Shown here one piece after another: positions 16,017-24,744 of a DNA stretch of 44,642 nt. The notes below the pieces were generated by a model, which was not told the origin of the DNA, made no database searches, and was given only the letters and a program-made list of their open reading frames with translations. Source of the stretch: Candidatus Faecousia excrementigallinarum (lineage in GTDB: Bacteria > Bacillota > Clostridia > Oscillospirales > Oscillospiraceae); the NCBI GenBank assembly GCA_018713285.1, contig DVFK01000065.1, positions 1 through 44,642 of the forward strand. Direction: 5' to 3'. Both the position numbers and the translations under genes were made by a program. Within the stretch, counting starts at the first letter, position 1, and each line of letters begins with the position of its first letter.

Positions 16017-16961
16017 ATGGAAATTGTAAACTACAGCCAGGCCTATGAAGCCCAGGTGGTGGCGCTTTGGAATCAGTGCCTGACCTATGACACCATCACC
16101 GTGGGAAAATTCCGTCGGCAGGCCCTGTTTGACGAGAACTTTGACCCGGCATTGTGCTATGTGGCGCTGGAGGGGGAACAGGTGGTAGGCTTCTGCATGG
16201 GTATGCGCCGGAAGTTCCCCTACCTGGAGCGGGGTGTGGAGCCGGACAGAGGCTGGATCGTGGCAATCTTTGTGGCGGAGGCTTACCGCCGTCAGGGAAT
16301 CGGAACCAAGCTGGTGCAGCGCAGCGAGGCGGATATGCGTGCCCGGGGTGCGAAGAACATCACCCTCTTTGCCTACAGCCCCGGATATTTCTTCCCGGGA
16401 ATTGACAAGGAAAATTACCCGGCAGCAGCGCCTTTCTTTGAGAAGCTGGGCTATGAGGCCGGCAGCACCGACTATTCCATGTGCAAGGACCTTCACGGCT
16501 TCCAGATCAGTCCGGAAGGGTTGGCCAAAAAGGCTGCGGCGGAGGCCAAGGGCTACCGGTTTGTGAACTTCACCTACGACTATGCCCTGGAGCTGCTGGA
16601 ATTCAACCGGGACAATTTCGGCGGCGGTTGGAAGCGCAACGCCCTGATTGCCATGCAGAACGGCACCGCAGAGGACTTGATTCTGCTGGTGCTCAGCCCG
16701 GAAGGAAAAATTTGCGGCTTCAGTATGCGGATGATTGACGGCAACCCCTCCCGGTTCGGCCCCATCGGCATCGATAAGAATATGCGAAACGAGGGCCTGG
16801 GGAGTATCCTGCTGGACTTTGCCCAGCAGGAGATGGCAAGACGGGGCATCTACCATATGTTCTTCGTCACCACCGACGACCCGGGACGGCGCTACTACGA
16901 GCGGAAGGGGCTGCACGTGTTCCGCAGCTTTACCTCCTATAAAAAATTCTTTGCAGATTGA
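16017..16961 (+). CDS. Tandem GNAT-domain acetyltransferase
   Basis: The 314-residue protein holds two GNAT domains in a row. The first (about 1-160) has the acetyl-CoA loop RRQGIGT after the IFVAEAY strand; the second (about 190-310) has RNEGLGS after PIGIDKNM. Tandem GNATs often have one catalytic and one degenerate half. The acceptor is unknown. Its place between murQ and a PIG-L-like gene suggests an amino-sugar or a cell-wall peptide, but that is inferred only from position. AAGGAG lies 9 nt before the ATG. An in-frame extension into murQ (to 15933) is rejected. Confidence 0.82.
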   Translation: MEIVNYSQAYEAQVVALWNQCLTYDTITVGKFRRQALFDENFDPALCYVALEGEQVVGFCMGMRRKFPYLERGVEPDRGWIVAIFVAEAYRRQGIGTKLVQRSEADMRARGAKNITLFAYSPGYFFPGIDKENYPAAAPFFEKLGYEAGSTDYSMCKDLHGFQISPEGLAKKAAAEAKGYRFVNFTYDYALELLEFNRDNFGGGWKRNALIAMQNGTAEDLILLVLSPEGKICGFSMRMIDGNPSRFGPIGIDKNMRNEGLGSILLDFAQQEMARRGIYHMFFVTTDDPGRRYYERKGLHVFRSFTSYKKFFAD

Positions 16962-16973
16962 GAGGAAAGACCT

Positions 16974-17654
16974 ATGGGAACTTTGAAACGAATTGTAAGC
17001 ATCGGTGCCCATTCCCTGGATGCAGAGCTGATGGGCGGTCCTCTGATGCTGAAATATGCCAAGGAGGGTGCCCACTGCACCTACATCCATGTGACCCAGG
17101 GTCGTCTGGAAGACCCCAACGCCACGGAGGAAGCCAAGGCGGCCTACCTCAAGTCCCTGCTGGAGCAGAACAAAAAGGCGGCTCAGGAGCTGGGGGGCGA
17201 CACCATCTGGCTGGGCTATGTATCCAGCAATATGCCTTCCACCCAGGCGTTTGCCGCCCGGCTGGAGGACTACTTTGAAAAGGAAAAGGTGGAGCTGGTC
17301 ATCACCCATTGGCGGGGATCCATGCACCCCCGGCACATCAACACCCACGATGCGGTGACCACGGCGGTGAAGAATCTCCGTCGGAAGGGCAATCCCATCC
17401 GCCTGCTTTACGGCGAGACCTTCGAGGATCTGGTGGGCTTCATTCCCCAGGCCTACTTCGTCCTCACCCCGGAGGAACAGGAGCAGTGGTTCCGGGGTCT
17501 GAAAGTCTATCAGGTATTCAACGGCGAAATCAACGATTTCCCCTATATTCCTTACTACACCACCAACGGCAAGGTTCGCAGCATTGAGTGCGGCAGCAAT
17601 GGGTTCACCGTGAACTATATGTACGCCAGCCTCATCGAGCCTTCCCTGTGGTAA
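16974..17654 (+). CDS. PIG-L/LmbE-like protein with altered active site
   Basis: This 226-residue protein has the fold signature of PIG-L deacetylases, zinc enzymes that remove N-acetyl groups from GlcNAc derivatives. The first motif, normally AHPDDE, reads AHSLDAE at 12-18: the zinc ligands His13 and Asp16 are present, but the usual general base (Asp at position 15) is Leu. The second motif reads MHPRHINTH, with the expected histidines. It may be a deacetylase with an unusual base, another hydrolase, or a sugar-binding relative. It sits in the murQ-PTS operon, so a MurNAc- or GlcNAc-type substrate is plausible. A long PTS intergenic gap of 38 bp follows. Confidence 0.72.
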   Translation: MGTLKRIVSIGAHSLDAELMGGPLMLKYAKEGAHCTYIHVTQGRLEDPNATEEAKAAYLKSLLEQNKKAAQELGGDTIWLGYVSSNMPSTQAFAARLEDYFEKEKVELVITHWRGSMHPRHINTHDAVTTAVKNLRRKGNPIRLLYGETFEDLVGFIPQAYFVLTPEEQEQWFRGLKVYQVFNGEINDFPYIPYYTTNGKVRSIECGSNGFTVNYMYASLIEPSLW

Positions 17655-17692
17655 GCCGAGCTTTCCCATCATGAAAGAAAGGAGGAAAACAC

Positions 17693-18181
17693 ATGGGTAA
17701 TGTATATGTACGGGTGGATGACCGCCTGATTCACGGACAGACCATTGTGGCCTGGTGCCCCACTCTTGGCATCCAGGAGATTATCGCCATCGACGATGCC
17801 AGCGCCAGCAACCCGATGTTAAAGTCCATTATGACCATGGGCGTCCCCAAAAACTATAAGACCAGTATCGTGACGGCTGACGAGGCCAACGCCCTCTTAA
17901 AAGCCGGCAGCGACAGCAACCGTCTGGTGATTGTGAAGCTGCCCCAGGTTCTGGAGCGAATCCGGGAGCACATTCCGGGCTGCCGCCAGCTGATTCTGGG
18001 CAATATGGCAAAGCGGAGCGACACGGTACACAAGGTCAGCGGCGCCACCGGCATCTTCTATCTCAGTGACCAGGATGTGGCATTGCTGGATTCTCTGGCA
18101 GCAGAGGGCGTGGACATTGTGTTCCACCAGCTGCCCAATGGCACCAAGCTCACCTGGTCGGCCTTCAAGGAAACTCTGTAA
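17693..18181 (+). CDS. PTS mannose-family IIB component
   Basis: IIB accepts the phosphoryl group from IIA and passes it to the sugar during uptake. The 162-residue product begins VYVRVDDRLIHGQ, the hallmark of mannose/fructose/sorbose-family IIB, with His14 as the phosphorylation site. Length is typical for a stand-alone IIB domain. AGGAGG precedes the ATG. It starts a IIB-IIC-IID-IIA series; the substrate cannot be read, but linkage to murQ points to an amino sugar such as MurNAc or a muropeptide sugar. Confidence 0.93.
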   Translation: MGNVYVRVDDRLIHGQTIVAWCPTLGIQEIIAIDDASASNPMLKSIMTMGVPKNYKTSIVTADEANALLKAGSDSNRLVIVKLPQVLERIREHIPGCRQLILGNMAKRSDTVHKVSGATGIFYLSDQDVALLDSLAAEGVDIVFHQLPNGTKLTWSAFKETL

Positions 18182-18206
18182 CATCAAAGAACAGGAGAGA
18201 GAAATC

Positions 18207-18989
18207 ATGAATGTGCTGCAAATTATCTTAATCGCATTGTTTATTTATCTGGGCTCCATCGGTTCCATTGTGGGCAACACCATCGGCTGGTACGGCCTGG
18301 GCCGTCCTCTGGTTGCAGCCTTTATCGTGGGCCTTATCATGGGAGACGTGGGTACCGCCATGGTGGTGGGTATCCCTCTGCAAATCATGTACATGGGCAA
18401 TGTGACCCCCGGCGGCGCTGTTGCCTGGGATCTTAGCTACGCCACCTACATCGGCACCGCCGGCGCTCTGGCCTTCGGACAGGGCATGGGCACCACGGAG
18501 CTCATTGGTCTTGCGGTGGTATTTGCCGGTATCGGCGGCCTGGTGGGTCAGCTGATGTGGAATGTGTCCTACGCCCTGAACCTGCCTCTGAACCGTCTTG
18601 CCAACAAGTACGCCGAGGCCGGTGAGACCAAGAAAATGTATATCCCCAACGTGATTGGCGGTCAGGCCATCGGCTTTGCCTGCCGGTTCATCCCCGCCGT
18701 CATCATCCTCACCTCCATGACCGTAGCTTCCGGTCAGGCAGACTTTGCCACCTTGATTCCCGGCTGGATTACCACCCTCCTGAGCGTTTTCGGCGGCATG
18801 ATGGCTTCCTTGGGAATGGGCATTATCCTTTCCTTCCTGCTGAAGAAGAAGTACCACATTGTCATCTTCCTGGCAGGCTTCATCCTGGTGACCTACTTCG
18901 GCCTGAGCACCATGGCTGTGGCTGTGGTGGCTGTGATTACTGCCGTGCTGTACTTCGTTGCCTATGACAGAGTGAAAGTGGAGGCATAA
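18207..18989 (+). CDS. PTS mannose-family IIC component
   Basis: This is one of the two membrane subunits forming the sugar channel in mannose-type PTS. The 260-residue protein has about seven hydrophobic segments and the conserved PLQIMYMGNVTPGGAV region near residues 58-73. The ATG at 18207 has AGGAGA about 9 nt upstream; a longer open frame reaching 18066 lies inside the IIB gene and is rejected. Confidence 0.93.
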   Translation: MNVLQIILIALFIYLGSIGSIVGNTIGWYGLGRPLVAAFIVGLIMGDVGTAMVVGIPLQIMYMGNVTPGGAVAWDLSYATYIGTAGALAFGQGMGTTELIGLAVVFAGIGGLVGQLMWNVSYALNLPLNRLANKYAEAGETKKMYIPNVIGGQAIGFACRFIPAVIILTSMTVASGQADFATLIPGWITTLLSVFGGMMASLGMGIILSFLLKKKYHIVIFLAGFILVTYFGLSTMAVAVVAVITAVLYFVAYDRVKVEA

Positions 18990-18991
18990 AC

Positions 18992-19858
18992 ATGGAAAAG
19001 AAAATTAGTGAAAAGACATTAAAGAAATCCTTCTGGAACTGGTTCTTCTTTAACGGCTGCTCCCAGCAGGCAGAGAGTATGCTGGGTATGGCCTTCGGTC
19101 AGTCCATGGCTCCGGTGATTGAGGAGCTGTACGACACCAAGGAGGAGAAGGCGGAGGCTTTGAAGCGCCACACCACCTTGTTCAATACCGAATCCCAGGT
19201 AGGCTCCATTGTCAACGGTATCGTCTGCGGCATGGAGGAAGCCAACGCCAACGGCAAGTGCAGCCCGGAGATTATCAGCTCCGTCAAGACTGCCCTCATT
19301 GGACCCACCTCCGCCATCGGTGACTCTTTGTGGGTTGCCACCATCATCCCCATTCTTCTGACCATCTGCCTGTCCATCTCTCAGGCCAGCACCGCCACCT
19401 CCTGGCTGGGCGCTGCTTTGTACCTGGTTGCTTACCCCATCCTCACCTGCTGCCTGAGCTACTTCCTGTTCAAGTTCGGCTACCGTTCCGGTCTGGAAGG
19501 AATGCAGAACATCATGGCCACCGGTCAGCTGGATAAGCTCACCAACACCATGACGGTCATGGGCCTGATTGTGGTGGGTGCCCTCACCGCTTCCTTCGTG
19601 TCCGTGTCCCTGCCCATCCAGATTACCAAGGACGTGTACGATGCCACCACCGGCACGGTGCTGGAAAACCAGGTGCTGTTCAATGCGGACAATATGCTCA
19701 ACAGCATTTTCCCCAAGATTCTGCCTTTGGGCCTGACTTTGGGCGTGTATCATCTGTACGCCAAGAAGCGCTGGTCCCCCATGAAGCTCATGGGTCTGAT
19801 TCTGGTGATGGCCGGCGTCCTCACCGGTATCGGCTACCTGTGCGGCGTGTATGTGTGA
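18992..19858 (+). CDS. PTS mannose-family IID component
   Basis: IID is the second membrane subunit of mannose-type PTS. The 288-residue protein has the usual soluble N-terminal half (KSFWNWFFFNGCSQQAE, then GPTSAIGDSLWVA) and a hydrophobic C-terminal half ending VYV. It starts two bases after the IIC stop, with GGAGG 8 nt upstream. Confidence 0.94.
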   Translation: MEKKISEKTLKKSFWNWFFFNGCSQQAESMLGMAFGQSMAPVIEELYDTKEEKAEALKRHTTLFNTESQVGSIVNGIVCGMEEANANGKCSPEIISSVKTALIGPTSAIGDSLWVATIIPILLTICLSISQASTATSWLGAALYLVAYPILTCCLSYFLFKFGYRSGLEGMQNIMATGQLDKLTNTMTVMGLIVVGALTASFVSVSLPIQITKDVYDATTGTVLENQVLFNADNMLNSIFPKILPLGLTLGVYHLYAKKRWSPMKLMGLILVMAGVLTGIGYLCGVYV

Positions 19859-19864
19859 TTGCCT

Positions 19865-20251
19865 ATGGTTGAGATTGTAGTTGTTGGCCACGGCACTTAC
19901 CCCCAGGGCATCCGCACCAACCTGGAAATGGTGGTGGGTGTCCCGGAGAATATGCACTTCGTGGATTTTACCCCGGATATGTCCCGGGAGGACCTGGAGG
20001 CAAAGCTGGATGCCCTGCTGGAAACCCTGGCAGGAAAGCAGATTCTCTTCTGCGTGGATTTGCCCGGCGCAACCCCCTTCCAGGTCTGTGCCCTCCGGAC
20101 TGCGGCGGAACCGGAGAGCCGTCGGACGGTGGTGGGCGTCAATAACATGGCCTACATGGAGATGGCCATGGATGCTCTGGAGGATGTGGACCAGCTGGCA
20201 AAGCGCAGCCTGGACACCACCCGGGAATCCTTGGTATTGTTTCCTGCGTAA
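19865..20251 (+). CDS. PTS mannose-family IIA component
   Basis: IIA takes the phosphoryl group from HPr and hands it to IIB. The 128-residue product has the family's N-terminal VVVGHGTYPQG, with His9 as the phosphorylated residue. A TTG six bases upstream could also be used. No clear ribosome site precedes either start, so translation may depend on ribosomes finishing IID seven bases earlier. Placing IIA last, as a separate gene, is uncommon but known in Clostridia. Confidence 0.9.
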   Translation: MVEIVVVGHGTYPQGIRTNLEMVVGVPENMHFVDFTPDMSREDLEAKLDALLETLAGKQILFCVDLPGATPFQVCALRTAAEPESRRTVVGVNNMAYMEMAMDALEDVDQLAKRSLDTTRESLVLFPA

Positions 20252-20270
20252 ATTCTTTTACCTCCTACCC

Positions 20271-20306
20271 AAAGAAAGGCGCCGGCAAAAGTCGGTGCCT
20301 TTCTTC
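20271..20306 (+). terminator. Terminator of the murQ-PTS operon
   Basis: AAGAAAGGCGCCGGC (20272-20286) pairs with 20291-20305 through 13 Watson-Crick and 2 G-T pairs, with an AAAA loop. The 3' arm ends in TTTCTT. Confidence 0.8.
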
Positions 20307-20365
20307 ATGGAAAGTTCATAAATTCGTGCTATATTCTTCCCGAGAATAAGGCAAGGAGCATGGTT

Positions 20366-21055
20366 ATGAAGAAACCGGAAGTCAACTACCTGGAATTTCG
20401 CCCTAGTAAGCTCAATACCCCCCAGTTTTCCCATCTGAAGCTGCTGCTGGCCTGGTTTGCCTGCCTGGGGCTGTTTTTCCTATCGGAGCTGCTGGTGCCG
20501 CCGGAGCGGTGTACCCCTATGCATATGTTCCTGGATGATTGGATTCCCTTTCAGGAGATTTTTGTCCTTGCCTATGTGGGGTGGTTTTTGCTCATTGCCG
20601 GCTCTTTGGGGTACTTTCTTTTGTACCGGGTAGAGAGCTTCCGGCGGCTGCAAATCTTTTTCATCGTCTGCCAGCTGGTGGCGGTGGTTGTCTATGTGGC
20701 CTTTCCCTCCTGCCAGGAGCTGCGGCCGGAGACCTTCCCCCGGGATAATGTGCTCACCCGGCTGGTGGGACTTCTGTACAGCGCGGACACCAATACCGGC
20801 GTCTGTCCCTCCCTTCATGTGGCCTTTTCCTTCGGAATCGCCTCCGCCTGGCTGAAGGAGAAAGGGGTGCCTGGATGGGGGAAGGGGCTTGTGGTGATTG
20901 CCTGTGTCCTGGCAGCTCTTTCCACCATGTTCATCAAGCAGCACTCGGCGGTGGACTTCTTCGCTGCCATCCCCCTGAGCCTGCTGGCGGAGGGGATTGC
21001 CTACGGCAAGGGCTACTGGCTCCCCAAAATCAAAAATGCGGCTCTCCGAAAATAA
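20366..21055 (+). CDS. PAP2-superfamily membrane phosphatase/transferase
   Basis: The 229-residue protein has about five to six membrane helices and the later two PAP2 motifs: CPSLHVAFS, where PSGH is usual, and KQHSAVDF, with the catalytic His and Asp. The first lysine/arginine motif is not obvious, as in the PAP2_3/inositolphosphorylceramide-synthase-like branch. Likely substrates are lipid phosphates or polar headgroups at the membrane. The ATG at 20366 has AAGGAG 7 nt upstream; the ATG at 20360 is too close. A weak TATATT (20330-20335) may be its -10 box. Confidence 0.8.
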   Translation: MKKPEVNYLEFRPSKLNTPQFSHLKLLLAWFACLGLFFLSELLVPPERCTPMHMFLDDWIPFQEIFVLAYVGWFLLIAGSLGYFLLYRVESFRRLQIFFIVCQLVAVVVYVAFPSCQELRPETFPRDNVLTRLVGLLYSADTNTGVCPSLHVAFSFGIASAWLKEKGVPGWGKGLVVIACVLAALSTMFIKQHSAVDFFAAIPLSLLAEGIAYGKGYWLPKIKNAALRK

Positions 21056-21073
21056 TCGGAGAGCCGATATTTT
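21040..21073. terminator. Bidirectional terminator between PAP2 and M28 genes
   Basis: GGCTCTCCGA and TCGGAGAGCC form a perfect 10-bp stem around AAATAA; the PAP2 stop codon is in the loop. GATATTTT follows on the plus strand. Confidence 0.85.
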
Positions 21074-22298
21074 ATGCCTGGGGACGCTTCCGGGTGAGGT
21101 ACTCGTCCAGCTTGGTTTTCATGTTTTCCGGCATTTCCCGGGCCACCGGGCAGGTGTGGGCGCCTGCCATCCGCTCCAGGAAAGCGCAGATAAAGGCGAT
21201 GTCCTCCTCCATCTGCTCGGCGTCCATCACCGCCATGGTGTCATAGCTGTTGTGGATGGTGGCGGTGTTCTGGGGGGCAATCCGGGCAAAGGACACAGCC
21301 GGGATGCCCTTGTCTGCAAAGGGGGTGGAGTCGCTGGAGTATACATCCTGCCGTGCCTTGCAGCCAAAGCCCTGCTCGGCGGCAAAGTAGGAGATGTAGT
21401 GCACCAGCTTTTCCTCACTGGTGCAGCAGGCGATGAACCGACCCATAATACAGCCAATCATGTCCAGATTCACATTCAGCACAATCTTGTCAAGTTCTTC
21501 CTCATGGCTCTGGCAGTAGGCTTTGGAGCCAAGCAATCCCCGCTCCTCGCTGCCACAGAAGACGAACCGCAGGCCGTACCGGTGAGGCTTTTTGGAGAAA
21601 GTCTCCGCCATGGAAAGCAGCCCGATGGAACCGGACATATTGTCATAAGCACCTTGAGAAAGGGAAGTGGAGTCATAGTGAGCGGTCAGGACGATATACT
21701 CCGGTATCTCGCCCGGCAAATCCAGAATCACATTGTGGGAATCCTCCTGGGTCTGGGTCTGCTTCAACTGGATTTTTCCCATTTTCGCCCGGTTCTTTAC
21801 CAGCAAAATGGCATCCTTGGCGTTGATGTTCACACCGGGAAGGAGATTTCCCTTGGATACATAGCTGCGCAGTTCCCGCTGGTCAATATCACGATCTTCA
21901 TAGTTGGCGTTGCCGTCATAGGTCACAAAGCCCACAGCCCCGTTTTCCAGAATGTCCTGATAAATCCAGTACCCCAGGTAGCCGTCCACCAGCACAATCT
22001 TTCCCCGGCAACCGGAAAGACTCTGGGGCGTGGTGTCCCGGAGGTAATAGAGCGGTGCTTCCACCTGGGAAGAGCCGGCGCACAGATACCCCTTGCAGGG
22101 AATCTCCTGCCCATCTGCCAGGAACACCGATTCTTCTATCGTAGCCATGTCCACAGGGAAAGGCTCAATCACCGCCTCGCCCCCAAACCGCTTGCACTCC
22201 CGGGCGATATACTCCGCCGCCCGCAGTTCTTCCGGGCTTCCTCCGGTGCGCACATAAGCGGTTTCCTCAAAAATCCGCAAGATATCCTTTCTGTCCAT
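21072..22298 (-). CDS. M28-family zinc aminopeptidase
   Basis: The 408-residue protein is an M28 metallopeptidase with a PA-like insert (about 60-190) between its N-terminus and the catalytic domain. The zinc ligands are in order: His in TAHYDS, Asp in GAYDNMSG, Glu pair in GSEERGLLGS, Asp in VNLDMIG and His in ATIHNSYDT. It probably removes N-terminal amino acids from peptides. No signal peptide is visible, so it is probably cytoplasmic. GGAGGAG precedes the ATG. Confidence 0.9.
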   Translation of the reverse strand: MDRKDILRIFEETAYVRTGGSPEELRAAEYIARECKRFGGEAVIEPFPVDMATIEESVFLADGQEIPCKGYLCAGSSQVEAPLYYLRDTTPQSLSGCRGKIVLVDGYLGYWIYQDILENGAVGFVTYDGNANYEDRDIDQRELRSYVSKGNLLPGVNINAKDAILLVKNRAKMGKIQLKQTQTQEDSHNVILDLPGEIPEYIVLTAHYDSTSLSQGAYDNMSGSIGLLSMAETFSKKPHRYGLRFVFCGSEERGLLGSKAYCQSHEEELDKIVLNVNLDMIGCIMGRFIACCTSEEKLVHYISYFAAEQGFGCKARQDVYSSDSTPFADKGIPAVSFARIAPQNTATIHNSYDTMAVMDAEQMEEDIAFICAFLERMAGAHTCPVAREMPENMKTKLDEYLTRKRPQA

Positions 22299-22328
22299 GG
22301 AAATCTCCTCCTTTTTTGTTTAACTGGC

Positions 22329-22337
22329 ATTATACCA
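22329..22337 (-). promoter_or_regulatory. Extended -10 promoter of the M28 peptidase gene
   Basis: On the minus strand TGGTATAAT is a perfect extended -10 element. The -35 region overlaps the tail of the yebC terminator and is poor. Confidence 0.5.
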
Positions 22338-22349
22338 CAAAATGCCCCC

Positions 22350-22382
22350 AAAGAAAAGGCTCCGAAGCCGAAGCTTCGGAGC
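22350..22382 (-). terminator. yebC terminator
   Basis: GCTCCGAAGC (22359-22368) and GCTTCGGAGC (22373-22382) form a perfect 10-bp stem with a CGAA loop. On the minus strand CTTTTCTTT follows. Confidence 0.85.
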
Positions 22383-22393
22383 TTTTGTGGTTT

Positions 22394-23128
22394 TTAGTTA
22401 TCCCAGTTGTGCCAGACGTTCTGCACATCGTCATCGTCTTCCATGATGTCGATGAGCTTTTCCATGTTCTTGATCTGCTCCTCGTCGGTGAGGGTCTGAT
22501 AGTTCTGGGGAACCATCTCAATCTGGGCGGAGGCGAAGGTGTACTTCTTGGCAGCCATGGCATCGGCTACGGCGTTGAAGTCGTCGGGGGTGGTGTAGAT
22601 GGTGAACACATCCTCCTCGGCCTCAAAGTCGTCCGCGCCGCAGTCCATGGCGTCCATCATCACGGCGTCCTCCTCGTAGTCACCCTCGGAGTTGTCGATG
22701 ACCAGCACGCCCTTCTTGTCAAAGCTCCAGGACACGCAGCCGGTGGCGCCCAGGTTGCCGCCGAACTTGTCAAAGTGGTGGCGCATGCTGCCGGCGGTAC
22801 GGTTCCGGTTGTCGGTCATGGTCTCCACAATCACAGCCACACCGCCGGGGCCGTAGCCTTCGTAGGTGATGGATTCGTAGTTTTCGCCGCTGCCTGCGCC
22901 GGCATCCCGCTCCAGTACCCGCTTGATGTTGTCGTTGGGCATATTGGCGGCCTTGGCCTTGGTGATGATGGTGGCAAGACGGGAGTTGTTGGCGGGATCA
23001 ATGGAGCCGCCGCCCTCTTTAACGGCCACAATCATTTCCTTTGCAATCTTGGTGAAGGTGGCAGCACGCTTGGCGTCCTGTGCACCCTTGGTCTTTTGGA
23101 TGTTATGCCATTTGGAATGTCCGGACAT
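22394..23128 (-). CDS. yebC: YebC/PmpR family protein
   Basis: The 244-residue product is a full-length YebC/TACO1-family protein. It begins GHSKWHNIQKTKGAQDAKR, with the typical GPGGVAVIVE and acidic ADDFEAEEDVFTIYT segments further on. Members have been described as DNA-binding regulators and, more recently, as helpers of translation through difficult sequences. It lies 86 bp downstream of the Nif3-like gene and has its own promoter (23182-23210), so it can be expressed separately. Confidence 0.95.
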   Translation of the reverse strand: MSGHSKWHNIQKTKGAQDAKRAATFTKIAKEMIVAVKEGGGSIDPANNSRLATIITKAKAANMPNDNIKRVLERDAGAGSGENYESITYEGYGPGGVAVIVETMTDNRNRTAGSMRHHFDKFGGNLGATGCVSWSFDKKGVLVIDNSEGDYEEDAVMMDAMDCGADDFEAEEDVFTIYTTPDDFNAVADAMAAKKYTFASAQIEMVPQNYQTLTDEEQIKNMEKLIDIMEDDDDVQNVWHNWDN

Positions 23129-23181
23129 GAAAAATTACTTCCCTTCTATATAACGGCGGTAAGCCTAAAATTTGCCCAACT

Positions 23182-23210
23182 ATTCTAACACAAAACTTTC
23201 AGAAAATCAA
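23182..23210 (-). promoter_or_regulatory. yebC promoter
   Basis: On the minus strand TTGATT (23210-23205) and TAGAAT (23187-23182) are 17 bp apart, just after the stop of the Nif3-like gene. Confidence 0.6.
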
Positions 23211-23214
23211 CCAA

Positions 23215-24009
23215 TTACAGGAAGAAATTGGTGCAATCCCTGTGAGATTGGGAAAGAACCACGGAAAGCTCCGGGAATTTCTCCTGCAGGGCCCGTTGCA
23301 AAACAGTACATACCGGGTTTTCCGTGTAGAAATGCCCGGCGTCAATCAGGTGGATGCCCTGCTCCTGAGCCAGCCAGAAATCGTTGTATTTGACGTCGGC
23401 GGTGACGAAGGTGTCACATCCGGCAGCCGTCACCAGGGGCAGCTCACTTCCGCAGCTGCCGCCGCCTACCGCTACCCGGTGAACAGTTCCTTCCCCCTGG
23501 GTGTACCGAAGACCCGGGCAGCCAAGACGTTCCTTGACCAGTCGGAGAAAATCCTCCAGAGGCTGCTTCTCCACAGCGCCTACCCGTAAAAGGCCCCAGG
23601 GACAGCCCGTTTCATCTGATCCCGCCGGATTCAGCACCTGCACATCCTGAAGCCCCAGGGCAGCAGCCAGGGCATCGTTTACCCCGCTGGGAGCCTGATC
23701 CAGATTGGTGTGGGCGTTGATGGCGCTGATGCCCTTGGAGCAAAGGAGCATAATCCCCCGGCTGGTGGCGTCCTCCGCCGTCAGGTGGGTAAGAGGGCGG
23801 AAGATGATGGGATGGTGGGTCACAATCAGCTGAGCGCCGATTTCCTCCGCCTCCCGGCAAACATGGTAAAAAGGATCCAGCGCCACTAAGATTTTGGTGA
23901 CCGGGGTATTTTTGTCCCCGCACAAAAGCCCCACATTGTCCCAGTCCATTTTCATGGAAGGGGGAGCCAGGGTGTTGAGAAATGTCAGAATCTGTCCCAC
24001 GGTAATCAT
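23215..24009 (-). CDS. Nif3-like dinuclear metal centre protein
   Basis: The 264-residue protein is a short-form Nif3/YbgI family member with a dinuclear metal site. The metal-binding signatures are THHPIIF near residue 65, AHTNLDQAPSGVND near 100 and GHFYTENP near 228. The family has been linked to GTP cyclohydrolase-type hydrolysis, but its true role is unsettled. Its ATG overlaps the trmK stop in ATGA, an arrangement conserved in many Firmicutes. An open extension upstream of 24009 runs inside trmK and is rejected. Confidence 0.93.
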   Translation of the reverse strand: MITVGQILTFLNTLAPPSMKMDWDNVGLLCGDKNTPVTKILVALDPFYHVCREAEEIGAQLIVTHHPIIFRPLTHLTAEDATSRGIMLLCSKGISAINAHTNLDQAPSGVNDALAAALGLQDVQVLNPAGSDETGCPWGLLRVGAVEKQPLEDFLRLVKERLGCPGLRYTQGEGTVHRVAVGGGSCGSELPLVTAAGCDTFVTADVKYNDFWLAQEQGIHLIDAGHFYTENPVCTVLQRALQEKFPELSVVLSQSHRDCTNFFL

Positions 24010-24686
24010 AAGGTTTTTTCCTCCAATTCCTGTTTTAATTTCCGGAAGCGCTCCAGCCGCTGAGGCTCCTGACCGCTTTCCTCCAGCCCGGCGATGGTCT
24101 GGGAAATGCCGCCGATGACCCGCCTCCGGAATTCCGGCAGCAGAGGGCTGCCGCATTCCAACAGGGCAGGGGAGAGGTAGCAGGCCCAAAGAGGCTGAGG
24201 GGGACAGGGGGCGTAAGTCACCTCCATAATGGGATAGATGAACTTCCCGTCCTGAGCCAGAGTCTCCCGGAGAATGGAAAAGCCGTTTTTCCACAGCCAT
24301 TGCCGCAGCTGGGGTCGCTTGGACTGGCATTGAAGAATCAGACGGTACCGGGAGTCCCGGAGCCAGGGGGCGGCGGAGAGAATGGCAATCATGGTGTCCG
24401 CTCCCATGCCTGCACACACCAGGGTATCAAAGTCCCGGGGAATCCCGGAGACACCGCTGCAAAGGTGGAAGGAGATTTTCTTTTCCACGCCGTACTTCCG
24501 GGCGTTTTCCCGGGCGGAGGCCAGGGGCTGGAGCGCCACATCCGAGGCAATGACGGAGGCGGCAATATTCTTTTGCAGCAGATAAATGCCAAGATACCCG
24601 TGGTCGCAGCCCACATCCGCCACCCGATCCCCGGGGCGGACGAACTGGCAGCAGGCGGCAAGGCGGTGGGAAAGGGGCGGCAGCAT
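24006..24686 (-). CDS. trmK: tRNA (adenine(22)-N1)-methyltransferase
   Basis: TrmK methylates N1 of A22 in bacterial tRNAs using S-adenosylmethionine. The 226-residue protein starts with SHRLAACCQFV and has the SAM-binding VADVGCDHGYLGIYLL at 23-38, followed by IASDV and VCAGMGADTM. The C-terminal helical part (residues 160-226) is a coiled-coil-like segment typical of TrmK. GGAGG precedes the ATG. It pairs with the Nif3-like gene as a two-gene operon. Confidence 0.93.
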   Translation of the reverse strand: MLPPLSHRLAACCQFVRPGDRVADVGCDHGYLGIYLLQKNIAASVIASDVALQPLASARENARKYGVEKKISFHLCSGVSGIPRDFDTLVCAGMGADTMIAILSAAPWLRDSRYRLILQCQSKRPQLRQWLWKNGFSILRETLAQDGKFIYPIMEVTYAPCPPQPLWACYLSPALLECGSPLLPEFRRRVIGGISQTIAGLEESGQEPQRLERFRKLKQELEEKTL

Positions 24687-24704
24687 ACAGTTCCTCCAAT
24701 TCTT

Positions 24705-24738
24705 AGAAAAAATGCCATCCCGGAAAGGGGGATGGCAT
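24705..24738 (-). terminator. Terminator of the DUF1858 gene
   Basis: ATGCCATCCC (24712-24721) and GGGATGGCAT (24729-24738) form a 10-bp stem; on the minus strand a T run follows. It separates the DUF1858 gene from trmK. Confidence 0.85.
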
Positions 24739-24744
24739 AGCGGG

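Noticed and set aside
24010-24417. N-terminal extension of the Nif3-like protein
   Set aside because: It is an out-of-frame reading of trmK; the ATGA overlap and ribosome site fix the start at 24009.
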